Part shown: in pieces, positions 1 to 8,832 of the stretch
How positions within the stretch are numbered: the first letter of the stretch is position 1
Layout: the number at the start of each line of letters is the position of its first letter
The notes under the pieces: generated by a model
What the model saw: the letters and a program-made list of their open reading frames with translations, nothing else
What the model was told of the DNA's origin: nothing
Database searches by the model: none
Translations under genes and position numbers: made by a program
Assembly: GCF_965230805.1 (NCBI RefSeq)
Contig: NZ_OZ246019.1
Span: 868,001-932,000, forward strand
Length of the DNA: 64,000 nucleotides
From: Marinifilum sp965230805
Lineage (GTDB): Bacteria; Bacteroidota; Bacteroidia; Bacteroidales; Marinifilaceae
Reading direction: 5' to 3'

Positions 1-1284
1 CACAAACTGTTTGAGATGGAATTGAACAAATACATTTTCAGATTCTGAATAGTAATATTCCTGATCGGCTCCCATGAATTCTTCTCTTTCCTGTTTATTA
101 TTTTCGTTTAAATCGATAAAGCCAGTGAAGAAGAAAAATCCTTCCTGCCCTTTTGTAAACTCAGGAGCCAAATTTTCTACATTCTCTGTTACATTCATTG
201 GCATTTGTGGAACATCCAGACTTGTTTCGGCCACCTCTTCAGGTACAGGAATCTCTTCTTCCGCTTCCTCTGCCTCCGGTTTAATTGTTTCCTCTGCCTG
301 TTCACTGGCAACCACATCATCCGTTTCCATAAGATTCGAAGTGGTATCTCCGATTTGTACCAACAAACGATATTGTTTTGGTGCTTTTACACCAAAAGAG
401 GCGGTTATCATATATTCTCCTTCAGGAACGGTTTTAAGAACCCTTAAGAATTGATTTCCTATATTAATGGTATCTTCTTTCATGGTATAATGCTGCAAAC
501 TATCCATTGTAGCAATATTCATTGCCAGCATATCATAGGTAGAGTTCCATATCTGGTAAACAACCTGGTTGTCATTCATTGGAAGATTTAATCCCACCTC
601 AAAATCCACTTTGCCAAGTTCAAACTGCCGCTCATCCAGACCAATTACCTCTGCACTATCCAACCTCATATCGCCATCCTCATCAATCCATTCTTTAAAA
701 AGATGAAAACTTTCGGGCAGTAGTTTCTTCCTAATTTTAGCAAATGCATTTCCATTGGGTTCCTTAATCATGAAATTGATTTGATATGTTTTACCCGATT
801 CGGCCGGATTAACAGTCATGATATATTCTCCAACCGGCAGAAAAGCATCAAAATTTGAATAAGTAAACAGAGGTTTTGTGGTATAATTTCTACGAACCGT
901 TCGAATTAAGTTCCCACTGGTGTCCCAAATTCTAAGTTTTAGATTTGTACCTTCTTTTATAGAAGGATCATTTAAGGAGGCACTAATGGATTCTCCTTTG
1001 GCAAATGATTTTTTCCCAAGACCAAAAAACTCATTCTTTTCAACGATCTCATTTTCGTTTAAATCTACCCATTTGTTGTAGGCAAATAAACCAATGGGAA
1101 TTCCATTTTTGTAAGTTTTTTCTTGTTCCTGTACCTCTACCTGATTGGCAGAATCAATTTTGTCGATTGCCAAAGAGTCTTTTATAATTTGTTCTTGTGC
1201 ACTTGTAATTCCGGTTGTGCCAACCAATATGGCAAGTATCAAATAACACCTACCAATAATACTTTTTTTCGTCTTGTATATCAT
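1..1284 (-). CDS. Secreted protein with repeated EF-hand-like loops (3' end outside window)
   Basis: An open frame of 428 codons runs from an ATG at 1284 off the left edge, so the C-terminus is missing. Residues 1-30 form a signal peptide ending in S-A-Q. Three modules follow, each with an aromatic residue before a 12-residue loop of D-x-[DN]-x-[DN] form with Glu at position 12: D74-E85, D201-E212 and D391-E402, each followed by a conserved Gly. Between them lie beta-rich segments with a P-x-G-E-Y-x-[MI]-T pattern (about 151-157 and 287-293), and residues 325-360 are acidic and proline-rich. The loops match the spacing of EF-hand or dockerin calcium sites, so an extracellular calcium-binding role is plausible; I do not recognise a named family. 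The gene is read away from the broken kinase upstream of it. Confidence 0.8.
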   Translation of the reverse strand, partial: MIYKTKKSIIGRCYLILAILVGTTGITSAQEQIIKDSLAIDKIDSANQVEVQEQEKTYKNGIPIGLFAYNKWVDLNENEIVEKNEFFGLGKKSFAKGESISASLNDPSIKEGTNLKLRIWDTSGNLIRTVRRNYTTKPLFTYSNFDAFLPVGEYIMTVNPAESGKTYQINFMIKEPNGNAFAKIRKKLLPESFHLFKEWIDEDGDMRLDSAEVIGLDERQFELGKVDFEVGLNLPMNDNQVVYQIWNSTYDMLAMNIATMDSLQHYTMKEDTINIGNQFLRVLKTVPEGEYMITASFGVKAPKQYRLLVQIGDTTSNLMETDDVVASEQAEETIKPEAEEAEEEIPVPEEVAETSLDVPQMPMNVTENVENLAPEFTKGQEGFFFFTGFIDLNENNKQEREEFMGADQEYYYSESENVFVQFHLKQFV

Positions 1285-1451
1285 GGCATTTGGTTTAAAG
1301 CTGAAAAATATAAGAATTGCTGTCTATTTAAATACGTTTTAAATAGTGTAGATGTTTTATCCTTAAGCCCGTACTTTGACGAAAGAAGGCATAAAAATGG
1401 TTAAAAAAACTTAAAGAGTATTAAACGACCTTCGTTCTACCTAAACACCTC

Positions 1452-1739
1452 TTATACAAGATTTAGTAATTGGATGGTAACGGTAGTCCCCTTTCCTTCT
1501 TCCGATTCCAGTTTGATGTTTCCATTGTGCAAACGCATGATTTGACGAGCAATACTTAGTCCAATTCCTGAACCCTCCTCTTTTGTAGTAAAGAATGGCA
1601 CAAAAACATTCTTCATATGCATGGCAGAGCTTCCACAACCATTATCTCTAATGCTTATTTCAAAACATCCTTCTTGATTTTTCTTACTCAAAGCTTTCTG
1701 CTTACAAGCAGCCGGTTCTGCCAAAGCCCGCAGAGTCAC
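1452..1739 (-). pseudogene. 3' remnant of a sensor histidine kinase (HATPase domain only)
   Basis: About 95 codons encode the end of a GHKL ATPase domain: the G1 box D-N-G-C-G, an F-box (F-V-P-F-F-T-T-K) and the G2 box G-S-G-I-G-L-S, followed by the usual C-terminal beta strands. The sensor, dimerisation domain with phospho-His and a recognisable N-box are absent. Homology stops where the 73-bp mini-element at 1748 begins, and the frame hits a stop inside that element. The only candidate start is a GTG at 1739. I read it as a decayed kinase whose 5' part was lost at the element junction. A free-standing ATPase protein is unlikely because the N-box is degenerate. Confidence 0.75.
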
Positions 1740-1747
1740 ACCAATAT

Positions 1748-1820
1748 AACGTGAGTTCGACGTAAAATTCTATCCCAAATATAACTTTCTGTGGATAGAA
1801 TTTTAAGTCGAACTGACGTT
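1748..1820. mobile_element. 73-bp internal-deletion derivative of the 267-bp inverted-repeat element
   Basis: It begins AACGTGAGTTCGACGT and ends with the inverted counterpart (one inserted/altered base: AACTGACGTT). Between the two terminal repeats only the right-hand hairpin of the full element remains (TCTATCC ... GGATAGA). Sequence is otherwise the same as in the 267-bp copies at 16416, 25807 and 43330. No clean target duplication is visible; flanks are AT-rich. Confidence 0.85.
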
Positions 1821-1876
1821 ATAATAAAGCACAAATAGATACTTTTGATTTAAAAATAGTATTACTCAAACTCAGT

Positions 1877-2074
1877 TTGTTACTACCACTTATTAAAGCT
1901 CTTACTGCAATAATTGAAAGTTCTTACTAGTACTTTTAAAAGTGGTTACCAGAACTTTATTAAGTTGTTACTAGAACTTTGCAAAGTGGTAGGTACTACT
2001 TTTAAATATTCCAGGTACTACTTTTAATTGTTGTAGTAAGAACTTGTTTAAATTGATACTACCAGTAATCCAAA
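1877..2074. repeat. Tandem array, nine units of 22 bp
   Basis: Nine consecutive units of exactly 22 bp can be laid end to end without gaps. Units are degenerate around TTACTAGAACTTTTAAAAG; the best conserved part is G-T-T-A-C-T-A-[GC]. The array fills the space between the mini-element and the terminator of the carboxyltransferase gene. No open frame of note and no constant spacer, so it is not a CRISPR. Confidence 0.85.
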
Positions 2075-2094
2075 ACAGAATTTAAAGACAAATA

Positions 2095-2126
2095 AAAAGT
2101 GCCATTCCACAGGGAATAGCACTTTT
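2095..2126 (-). terminator. Rho-independent terminator of the doubled carboxyltransferase gene
   Basis: Stem AAAAGTGC-ATTCC / GGAAT-GCACTTTT with a short loop, one bulged mismatch, and a T-rich tail on the minus strand; it lies 34 bp past the stop codon at 2160. Confidence 0.8.
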
Positions 2127-2159
2127 AGCTTGCGTGTTAAAAATATAATAGAGAAAACT

Positions 2160-5100
2160 TTATACTAATTTTTTCTTTGGCTTTTGTGTTCTTAACATCT
2201 CTATGGTTTTCTTGTCAAGTTTAGATTCTTTCTCTCTGGGCTGAGTGATATCAGCTGTAGATTGAGAAGAATCGCCACCCATACTATACAAACCTTTTAA
2301 TAACATTTCTTTTTTCTCCTCTTCAGGAATCGCATCGTAAGCTGCTTTTTTCTCATCGATGATACGTTGTTTTTCTGCTTCTTCTGCCTCTAGCTTGGCA
2401 TTGTAAGCATCAGCCTTTCTGTTTTTTAAGAATGGACCTGCTACAGTTGGGAATAGTTCCAACAACAACATTTCTTTCTCGTTTTCGGCAAGCTTAACTC
2501 CTCCCAACTCGTGTAAAACCGGGTTATCGGGCGATTGATATTTGCTCACATCAAAATCGGTAGCTTCACGTTGTCCACAAATCTTCTGACGATACTCAGG
2601 ATCTATTTCAATTGGCGTTTCACCATATTCCCCTTTTACAAGGTTAAAGAATTGATTGTTTACGTTTGTATATGGAGCTTTACCGCTATTTACATCCAGA
2701 ACGTAGTTAACCGCCTGTACACCTACAATTTGCGACGATGGTGTTACCAATGGAGGACATCCGGCAGCTACACGAACCTCAGGTACTTTTTCCAATACCC
2801 TTGGCAGAAGATCTTCAAGCCCCAGGGCTTTTAGCTGTGCCAACATATTGGTATACATACCACCTGGTATCTCAGCTGCTTTTACCTCTTCATTGGGTGC
2901 AGGGAAATTAAAGAATTTCTCGATTGCATGACAAGTTGCCAACAATTCTTCTTCTTTATCGGCTTTAGCCAATTCTATTGCTTTATCGAATAGTGCATCA
3001 ATCTCTTTTGGAAGATAATCAGCAGTGATATCAAACTCAATTGGGAACATTTTGTAGGAGTCGAACTCAGCAATACGCTCACGAATGCCTTTTAATTCTT
3101 TGTTGATGGCAACTACAGAATCAAGATTTACTCCTGTATCCAATCCTAATTTATCAGCAAAAATCTGAATAATTTCGAATGACGGAGCAGCAGGGCCTCC
3201 TGCAAAATTGAGCATACAAGTATCAACCACATCAACCCCATTCACAATAGCCATTACAACAGCACCTAAACCATAACCCGGAGTACAGTGGGTATGAAAA
3301 TCAACCGGAAGGTTTATTTCTTCTTTCAAACGCTTCACGATTTTACCTGACAATGATGGCGGAATCAATCCTGCCATATCTTTAACGGTAATCATATCCG
3401 CTCCAAGCGATTCCATTTGTTTGGCCTTGTTTACAAAATAGTCAACATCAAATATCTTTTTAGGCAATTTCTTACCTGATAACAGTGCTTTCCATCTTTG
3501 CTTTTGGGTGAATTTAGGATCTACCGTATAACACACGGCACAGTCGGCAATACCGCCAGCCTCTTTCATATACTTAATGGTAGTTTCCATGTTCTTCACA
3601 TCGTTTAAACAATCGAATATTCGCATGATTCCCAATCCTGATTTCACAGCATTTTTGTTAAAGCCTTCGATCACAGCTTCAGGATATGGTGAGTAACCAA
3701 ACAGGTTTCTGCCACGCGATAATGCAGTAAGGTGCGAAACATCACCAATCACCTCTTTAATCGATTCCAAGCGATGCCAAGGATCCTCGTTCAAGTAGCG
3801 CATTACTGAATCAGGAATTGCACCACCCCAAACCTCAAGAGCATAGAAATTAGCATCTTTATATAATGGAAGTACTTTTTCGATTTCGTGCTGAGGCACA
3901 CGAGTTGCAAACAGCGATTGCTGACCATCGCGCAAAGTTAAGTCGCGAATCTTAAGTTTGCCTGTCCTTTTAATTGCTGCTCTTTCTGCTGCTATTTTCT
4001 TACGATTTTCTTCTCTTTTAGCCTCAAACTCAGCCTTGCGTTTCCCTTCGAGATATCCTTTTGCCACCAATGGGAACAGTTCAAGTAACATGTACTCCTT
4101 ATCGTTAACTGCCAATTTTACATTAGCGTATTGTGGTAAATTAGGATTTTCAGGTGCCTGATATTTACTTACATCGTAATCTTCTCTCTCGGCCTTGCCT
4201 GTAATTTTCTCACGAAATTCAGGAGCAATATCAATAGGAGTTGTTCCGTATTCGCCTTTTACCAAGCTAAAGAATTGGTTCGAAACATTTGTATAGAACG
4301 GACGACCCGAGTTTTCGTCGATAACACAGTTTACCGCCTGTACACCTACAATTTGAGAAGAAGGGGTTACCAATGGCGGACAACCAGCGTCCAAACGTAC
4401 CACTGGTACTACTTCTAACACTCTCTCAAGCAGGGTTTCCAAACCTAAAGCTTTCAACTGGTTTAGCATGTTTGTGTACATACCACCGGGAATTTCGGCT
4501 TTCTTAACCATTTCGTTAGGAGCCGGGAAATTAAAATATTTTTCAATTGCATGACAAGCATCCAATAGCTCAGCCTCTTTATCAGCTTTAGCATATTCCA
4601 GAGCCTCATCAAATAATTTATCGATATCGGCAGGAAGCTTATCTTTTGTAATATCAAATTCTATTGGGAATTGCTTGTAGCTATCAACCTCGGCCAATGC
4701 ATTTTTACGAATCTCTTTCAAGATTTTGTTGATTTCAACCACACTTTTCGCATCACCATCCAATTCAATGTCCATTTTCTGACAGAACAAATAGATCAAT
4801 TCGTAAGCAGGAGCAGCCGAACCACCTGCAAAGTTCATGATATTTGTATCGATGATATCAACACCATTTACAATTGCAGCTAAAGCTGATGCCAATCCGT
4901 AACCTGGAGTAGAGTGCGAATGGAAATCAACAGGAATACTCAATTCTTCTTTAAAGCGACGAATAATCTCACCTGCACGAGAAGGTGAAGCCAAGCCGGC
5001 CATATCTTTCAAAGAAATCATATCTGCTCCAAGAGCTTCTAAGTTCTTTGCCATGTCAACAAAGTAATCGATATCAAAAATTTGATCCGGAAGGTTTTTA

Positions 5101-5597
5101 AGGGTTAACCTTTCCAAGTCTTCTTTTTTCTCAGGAAACTTTGAATCTACCGTATAACAAACAGCACAATCGGCCATACCACCAGCTTCTTTCACATACT
5201 TAATGGTAGACTTCATATTTTCGATATCATTTAAACAATCGAAAATACGCATAATGCCTAAACCCGACTTTACGGCTTGTGTATTAAAGTTTTTGATTAC
5301 GGATTCCGGATAAGGACTGTATCCAAAAAGGTTACGTCCTCGAGATAAGGCAGTAAGTTTGGAAACATCACCAATTACCTCCTTAATAGACTCCAATCGG
5401 TACCATGGATCTTCATTTAAATAACGCATAACAGAATCTGGTACAGCACCACCCCAAACTTCCATTGCATAAAAGTTTGCTTTTTTATATAGGTGCAAAA
5501 CTTTTTCTATCTCTGCCTGTGGCATTCTGGTAGCAAAAAGAGATTGCTGACCATCCCTCAACGTTAGATCTCTAACTAATAATTTCCTTTTTTTCAT
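2160..5597 (-). CDS. Tandem-duplicated carboxyltransferase (oxaloacetate decarboxylase alpha / pyruvate carboxylase B type)
   Basis: 1145 residues made of two homologous halves offset by about 542 residues. Each half has the PYC_OADA fold: D-L-T-L-R-D-G-Q-Q-S (D10 and D552), the carbamylated-Lys motif K-D-M-A-G (K197, about K739) and the metal-binding H-x-H (H226/H228, about H768/H770). The family normally carries one such domain plus, often, a C-terminal biotinyl domain with A-M-K-M; here no biotin motif is present and the tail is a charged linker. The motif position usually holding the proton-shuttling Thr reads Ser in half 1 (S260) and Pro in half 2 (by-eye alignment), so half 2 may be catalytically weaker. 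In a decarboxylase or carboxylase the domain moves CO2 between biotin and pyruvate/oxaloacetate. No partner subunits are encoded nearby. The ATG is preceded by CAGGG. Confidence 0.85.
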   Translation of the reverse strand: MKKRKLLVRDLTLRDGQQSLFATRMPQAEIEKVLHLYKKANFYAMEVWGGAVPDSVMRYLNEDPWYRLESIKEVIGDVSKLTALSRGRNLFGYSPYPESVIKNFNTQAVKSGLGIMRIFDCLNDIENMKSTIKYVKEAGGMADCAVCYTVDSKFPEKKEDLERLTLKNLPDQIFDIDYFVDMAKNLEALGADMISLKDMAGLASPSRAGEIIRRFKEELSIPVDFHSHSTPGYGLASALAAIVNGVDIIDTNIMNFAGGSAAPAYELIYLFCQKMDIELDGDAKSVVEINKILKEIRKNALAEVDSYKQFPIEFDITKDKLPADIDKLFDEALEYAKADKEAELLDACHAIEKYFNFPAPNEMVKKAEIPGGMYTNMLNQLKALGLETLLERVLEVVPVVRLDAGCPPLVTPSSQIVGVQAVNCVIDENSGRPFYTNVSNQFFSLVKGEYGTTPIDIAPEFREKITGKAEREDYDVSKYQAPENPNLPQYANVKLAVNDKEYMLLELFPLVAKGYLEGKRKAEFEAKREENRKKIAAERAAIKRTGKLKIRDLTLRDGQQSLFATRVPQHEIEKVLPLYKDANFYALEVWGGAIPDSVMRYLNEDPWHRLESIKEVIGDVSHLTALSRGRNLFGYSPYPEAVIEGFNKNAVKSGLGIMRIFDCLNDVKNMETTIKYMKEAGGIADCAVCYTVDPKFTQKQRWKALLSGKKLPKKIFDVDYFVNKAKQMESLGADMITVKDMAGLIPPSLSGKIVKRLKEEINLPVDFHTHCTPGYGLGAVVMAIVNGVDVVDTCMLNFAGGPAAPSFEIIQIFADKLGLDTGVNLDSVVAINKELKGIRERIAEFDSYKMFPIEFDITADYLPKEIDALFDKAIELAKADKEEELLATCHAIEKFFNFPAPNEEVKAAEIPGGMYTNMLAQLKALGLEDLLPRVLEKVPEVRVAAGCPPLVTPSSQIVGVQAVNYVLDVNSGKAPYTNVNNQFFNLVKGEYGETPIEIDPEYRQKICGQREATDFDVSKYQSPDNPVLHELGGVKLAENEKEMLLLELFPTVAGPFLKNRKADAYNAKLEAEEAEKQRIIDEKKAAYDAIPEEEKKEMLLKGLYSMGGDSSQSTADITQPREKESKLDKKTIEMLRTQKPKKKLV

Positions 5598-6159
5598 CCC
5601 TGACTTCTTAAATCTTTATAACAAATTTACTCGAGAGAGTTCCTTTTTATTTAATCCTCAAATCTAAGATTTGTTAATTGATGCATCAAAAATAAAAACA
5701 AATATTTAATGGAGAGATTTTTCGGTATTCCCTGCAATATGTTGTACAATATCATCTGTTTGGGATTGAATCACTCAATCTATTTATTGATTTTTTTCTT
5801 TAATAATATCGTCTAAAACTCGCAATCGATAACAAAAAGTACAATCTACTTATGTCATTTATAAAAAAGTGTAGCAAAAATGTACAACTTAACAAGTTCT
5901 GCAACACACCTCCATCAACTTAACCGACTACAACTACTGTTAATATAAATCCCAAGCAAATCAGCCATCAACCCAATGCAAATGCAAACAAAAACTGCTC
6001 TAAAACATAAATCAATTGGGTTTCTTGATACAAATCAGAAGTACATCCCATACCGGTAAATGATAACTTGTAACAATTCATTGGGTAGTTTCTCGTCACA
6101 TTTTATCAGAAAAATTCGCAAAAGTTGCTTACTTTGGGCTGTTAATTTTATAAACTTTC
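5598..6159. other. Intergenic region without recognisable gene
   Basis: About 560 bp between the divergent carboxyltransferase and CvfB genes. It is AT-rich with stops in all frames. It must hold both promoters; I see no convincing consensus, RNA gene or repeat. Confidence 0.5.
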
Positions 6160-6182
6160 GATTCTAAATATAGCTTAGAATC
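6160..6182. promoter_or_regulatory. Perfect 8-bp dyad before the CvfB start
   Basis: GATTCTAA and TTAGAATC flank a 7-bp spacer, 17 bp upstream of the GTG start. The absence of a T-tract and the position suggest an operator or a 5'-UTR hairpin rather than a terminator. Function is not known. Confidence 0.45.
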
Positions 6183-6199
6183 AATTAAAAATATGCCTT

Positions 6200-7036
6200 G
6201 TGAGTATTATTGGACAGTATGCCGAATTAAAAGTTGCCAAATTGGTTGACTTTGGAGTGTTTTTAGAAGGTGAAGATGAAGCTTTAATCTTGTTACCCAA
6301 TCAATATGTTCCTCCAAAAACTCAAATTGATGACAAGATTAAAGTATTTATATACAGAGATTCGGAAGATCGGATTATTGCAACTACACTAAAGCCCAAA
6401 GCAACTGTTGGCGAATTTGCAGTTCTTAAGGTAAAATCGGTAACCAATGTTGGGGCTTTCTTAGATTGGGGACTTGCAAAGGATCTTTTGGTACCATTTA
6501 GCGAGCAAAGGGATAAAATGCAGGTAGATCTTTCGTACCTGGTTTATATTTATCTGGATAATGCTACCGGTAGAATTGTTGCAACAGCTAAAGTTGAAAG
6601 AATCCTTCGCGACAATGAAATATCATATCAAGAGGGTGATGAGGTGGAAATCTTAGTGGGAAAGAGAAGTGATCTGGGTTTCCAGGTTTTAATTAATGAT
6701 GACGCCTTAGGTATGGTGTACAAAAATGAAATATTTGGCCATCTGAAAATTGGAGATAAAAGAAAGGCATACATTAAGAAAATTCGCCCTGATGGCAAGA
6801 TTGATATAAGTCTTCAGCAGCAGGGTTACGCAAACGAAGTTCCAAAATCAGGCCAACAAATTCTAGACCTACTGAAAGAAGAGGAAGGCTTTCTTCCTTT
6901 AAATGATAAAAGTTCTCCGGAAGACATCTACTATTCTCTGAAAATGAGCAAGAAAAACTTTAAAAAAGCAATTGGCCTTTTATACAAGCAAAAACTAATC
7001 ACAATTGAAGATACAGGAATTTACCTTGTTCAATAA
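6200..7036 (+). CDS. cvfB: CvfB-like S1-domain RNA-binding protein
   Basis: 278 residues with the CvfB/YitL layout: an N-terminal S1-like barrel (about 1-65), a second S1-like unit (about 70-135), a third (about 145-210) and a C-terminal winged-helix segment (about 220-278, D-L-L-K-E-E-E-G-F-L-P-L then K-K-A-I-G-L-L-Y-K). Proteins of this family bind RNA and affect virulence-factor expression in firmicutes; the role in Bacteroidota is not established. The start is taken as GTG at 6200: the nearby ATG at 6192 is in another frame and a TTG at 6198 reads straight into a stop. A perfect dyad lies just upstream. Length matches the family. Confidence 0.85.
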   Translation: MSIIGQYAELKVAKLVDFGVFLEGEDEALILLPNQYVPPKTQIDDKIKVFIYRDSEDRIIATTLKPKATVGEFAVLKVKSVTNVGAFLDWGLAKDLLVPFSEQRDKMQVDLSYLVYIYLDNATGRIVATAKVERILRDNEISYQEGDEVEILVGKRSDLGFQVLINDDALGMVYKNEIFGHLKIGDKRKAYIKKIRPDGKIDISLQQQGYANEVPKSGQQILDLLKEEEGFLPLNDKSSPEDIYYSLKMSKKNFKKAIGLLYKQKLITIEDTGIYLVQ

Positions 7037-7092
7037 ACCATGTTCCGTAATACATTTTTACTAGATATATCTAACCTAAATAAATACCATAA

Positions 7093-8679
7093 ATGAAAAG
7101 ATTTATGAACTGCATGCTGGTAGGGCTCTCTATACTTATAGCAGGCAACATTTCAGCACAAGACAAATCAGATTGGAAAGCCGGCGTACCAGAAGGTTGC
7201 ACAAGCATCACGCTTGGCAAGCAAGCAACTGTTGATGGATCGGTAATCACATCTCATACAGATGACAGCCACAGAACAAGAGCTTGGATGGATGTTACTC
7301 CTGCCCAAACTCATAAAAAAGGAAGCAAATTCGCTTTGTATGAACGGTCGGCATACGATAGTTTAGCAATGCCAACCTACCAGCACAAGAAAATTGGAGA
7401 GATTGATCAGGTTGATAAAACCTATCAGTTTTTAAATACTGCCTATCCTTGCATGAACGAAAAACAGTTGGCAATAGGAGAATCTACCTTTGGTGGTCGC
7501 AAAGAATTATTCTCAAAAAAGTGTTTAATCGATTGCCAGCGTTTGCAACAATTAATGCTGGAACGATGCAGCACAGCACGCGAAGCAATTCAACTGGCAG
7601 ATGATTTGCTAATGAAATATGGCTGGAGAGATTATGGTGAATGCTTGACTATTGCAGACAAAAAAGAGGTGTGGCACTTCGAAGTTGTAGGACCTGGAGA
7701 AGGTAAAGTTGGTGCAGTTTGGGTGGCTCAACGTGTTCCTGATAATCACATCTCGGTAAATGCAAATGCCAGTACCATAAAAGAAATTGATCTAAAAGAT
7801 TCTGATTACTTTATGGCTTCGAAAAACATCTACTCAGTTGCCAAAGAAAATGGATGGTGGAAAGAAGGAGAAGTTTTTAAATGGAATTATGCTTATGCTC
7901 CTAAAAGCAGGCTATCAATGGCTTCTCGCAGAAGAGAATGGAGAGTGCTTTCACTAGCTGCTCCTTCCTTACAATTAGATGCCAACGATAAAGACTATCC
8001 TTTCTCGGTTAAACCGGATGATAAAATCAGCATGGAAAAACTGGTGGAGATCTTTAAAGACTACTACGAAGGAACTCCATATAATTTTGTGAAGAACATC
8101 AAGCAAGCAGACAAAGATGGTAAGGAAGTTTTATCGCCATTTGCAAATCCTTTTATGCCTTATGATATGAACCGATTATTTAGAGTAAACGGTGGTTGGG
8201 GCGAGCTTGGCGAAAGAACCATTGCACGATGGTATACCATGTACGCAACCATTATTCAGTGTCGCGATTGGTTACCCGATGAAGTTGGAGGAATTGTTTG
8301 GTTGGCACAAGATAATGTTGCGACTTCAATATATATTCCTGTTTATGCCGGCACAAGCGATTTGGCGCAATCATATAAAGTAAAAGCTCGCAGAACGGGC
8401 TATACTCGTAAATCGGCTTGGTGGGCATTCAACCGACTTGGTACACTAACTGCACAACGTTGGGGTGATATGAGGCATGATGTTGATGCAGTATTTGTTC
8501 CATTACAAAAACAATATTTTGAAGAACAATCAATAATTGACGAGGAAGTTTTAAAACTAAATAAGAAAAAAAGAAGTGACTATCTTACACAAAGAAGTAT
8601 TTTATTAGGCAAGGAAGTGGTCGAAAAAGCTTGGGAAATTGGCGATAGCCTATGGACCAAATACGATGAAAAGTTCTAA
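7093..8679 (+). CDS. Secreted dipeptidase, peptidase family C69
   Basis: 528 residues. A signal peptide (residues 1-22, ending I-S-A-Q) precedes the family's conserved P-E-G-C-T-S block; C36 would be the N-terminal nucleophile of the mature Ntn-hydrolase after propeptide removal. The following D-G-S-V-I-T-S-H-T-D-D and the R-x-W-x-D region are typical of C69 (PepD-like) dipeptidases, and the length fits. It should hydrolyse dipeptides in the periplasm or outside the cell. It stands alone on the plus strand, 56 bp after the CvfB gene, and could be co-transcribed with it. Confidence 0.88.
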   Translation: MKRFMNCMLVGLSILIAGNISAQDKSDWKAGVPEGCTSITLGKQATVDGSVITSHTDDSHRTRAWMDVTPAQTHKKGSKFALYERSAYDSLAMPTYQHKKIGEIDQVDKTYQFLNTAYPCMNEKQLAIGESTFGGRKELFSKKCLIDCQRLQQLMLERCSTAREAIQLADDLLMKYGWRDYGECLTIADKKEVWHFEVVGPGEGKVGAVWVAQRVPDNHISVNANASTIKEIDLKDSDYFMASKNIYSVAKENGWWKEGEVFKWNYAYAPKSRLSMASRRREWRVLSLAAPSLQLDANDKDYPFSVKPDDKISMEKLVEIFKDYYEGTPYNFVKNIKQADKDGKEVLSPFANPFMPYDMNRLFRVNGGWGELGERTIARWYTMYATIIQCRDWLPDEVGGIVWLAQDNVATSIYIPVYAGTSDLAQSYKVKARRTGYTRKSAWWAFNRLGTLTAQRWGDMRHDVDAVFVPLQKQYFEEQSIIDEEVLKLNKKKRSDYLTQRSILLGKEVVEKAWEIGDSLWTKYDEKF

Positions 8680-8703
8680 AGATCCATAACAAATTATACA
8701 TTT

Positions 8704-8737
8704 CAAAAGTCTAGGCATATAAATGCTCAGATTTTTG
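8704..8737 (+). terminator. Possible terminator after the C69 dipeptidase
   Basis: CAAAAGTCTAGGCAT pairs, with G-T pairs and mismatches, to ATGCTCAGATTTTTG; the T run follows on the plus strand. Stem is imperfect. Confidence 0.4.
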
Positions 8738-8832
8738 TTGTTTTATTAATAATCATTTATTACTTTTAATTAACAATCTGATTTTATAAATGTTTAATCT
8801 TACCCCCATACAATCATTAAACTTTAGCCAAG

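Noticed and set aside
1877..2074. Possible CRISPR array
   Set aside because: Units are degenerate over their whole 22 bp with no constant repeat and unique spacers, and no cas gene is in the window.
8192..8383. Overlapping 63-codon frame within the C69 gene
   Set aside because: Lies wholly inside a well-supported gene in another frame and has no family resemblance.
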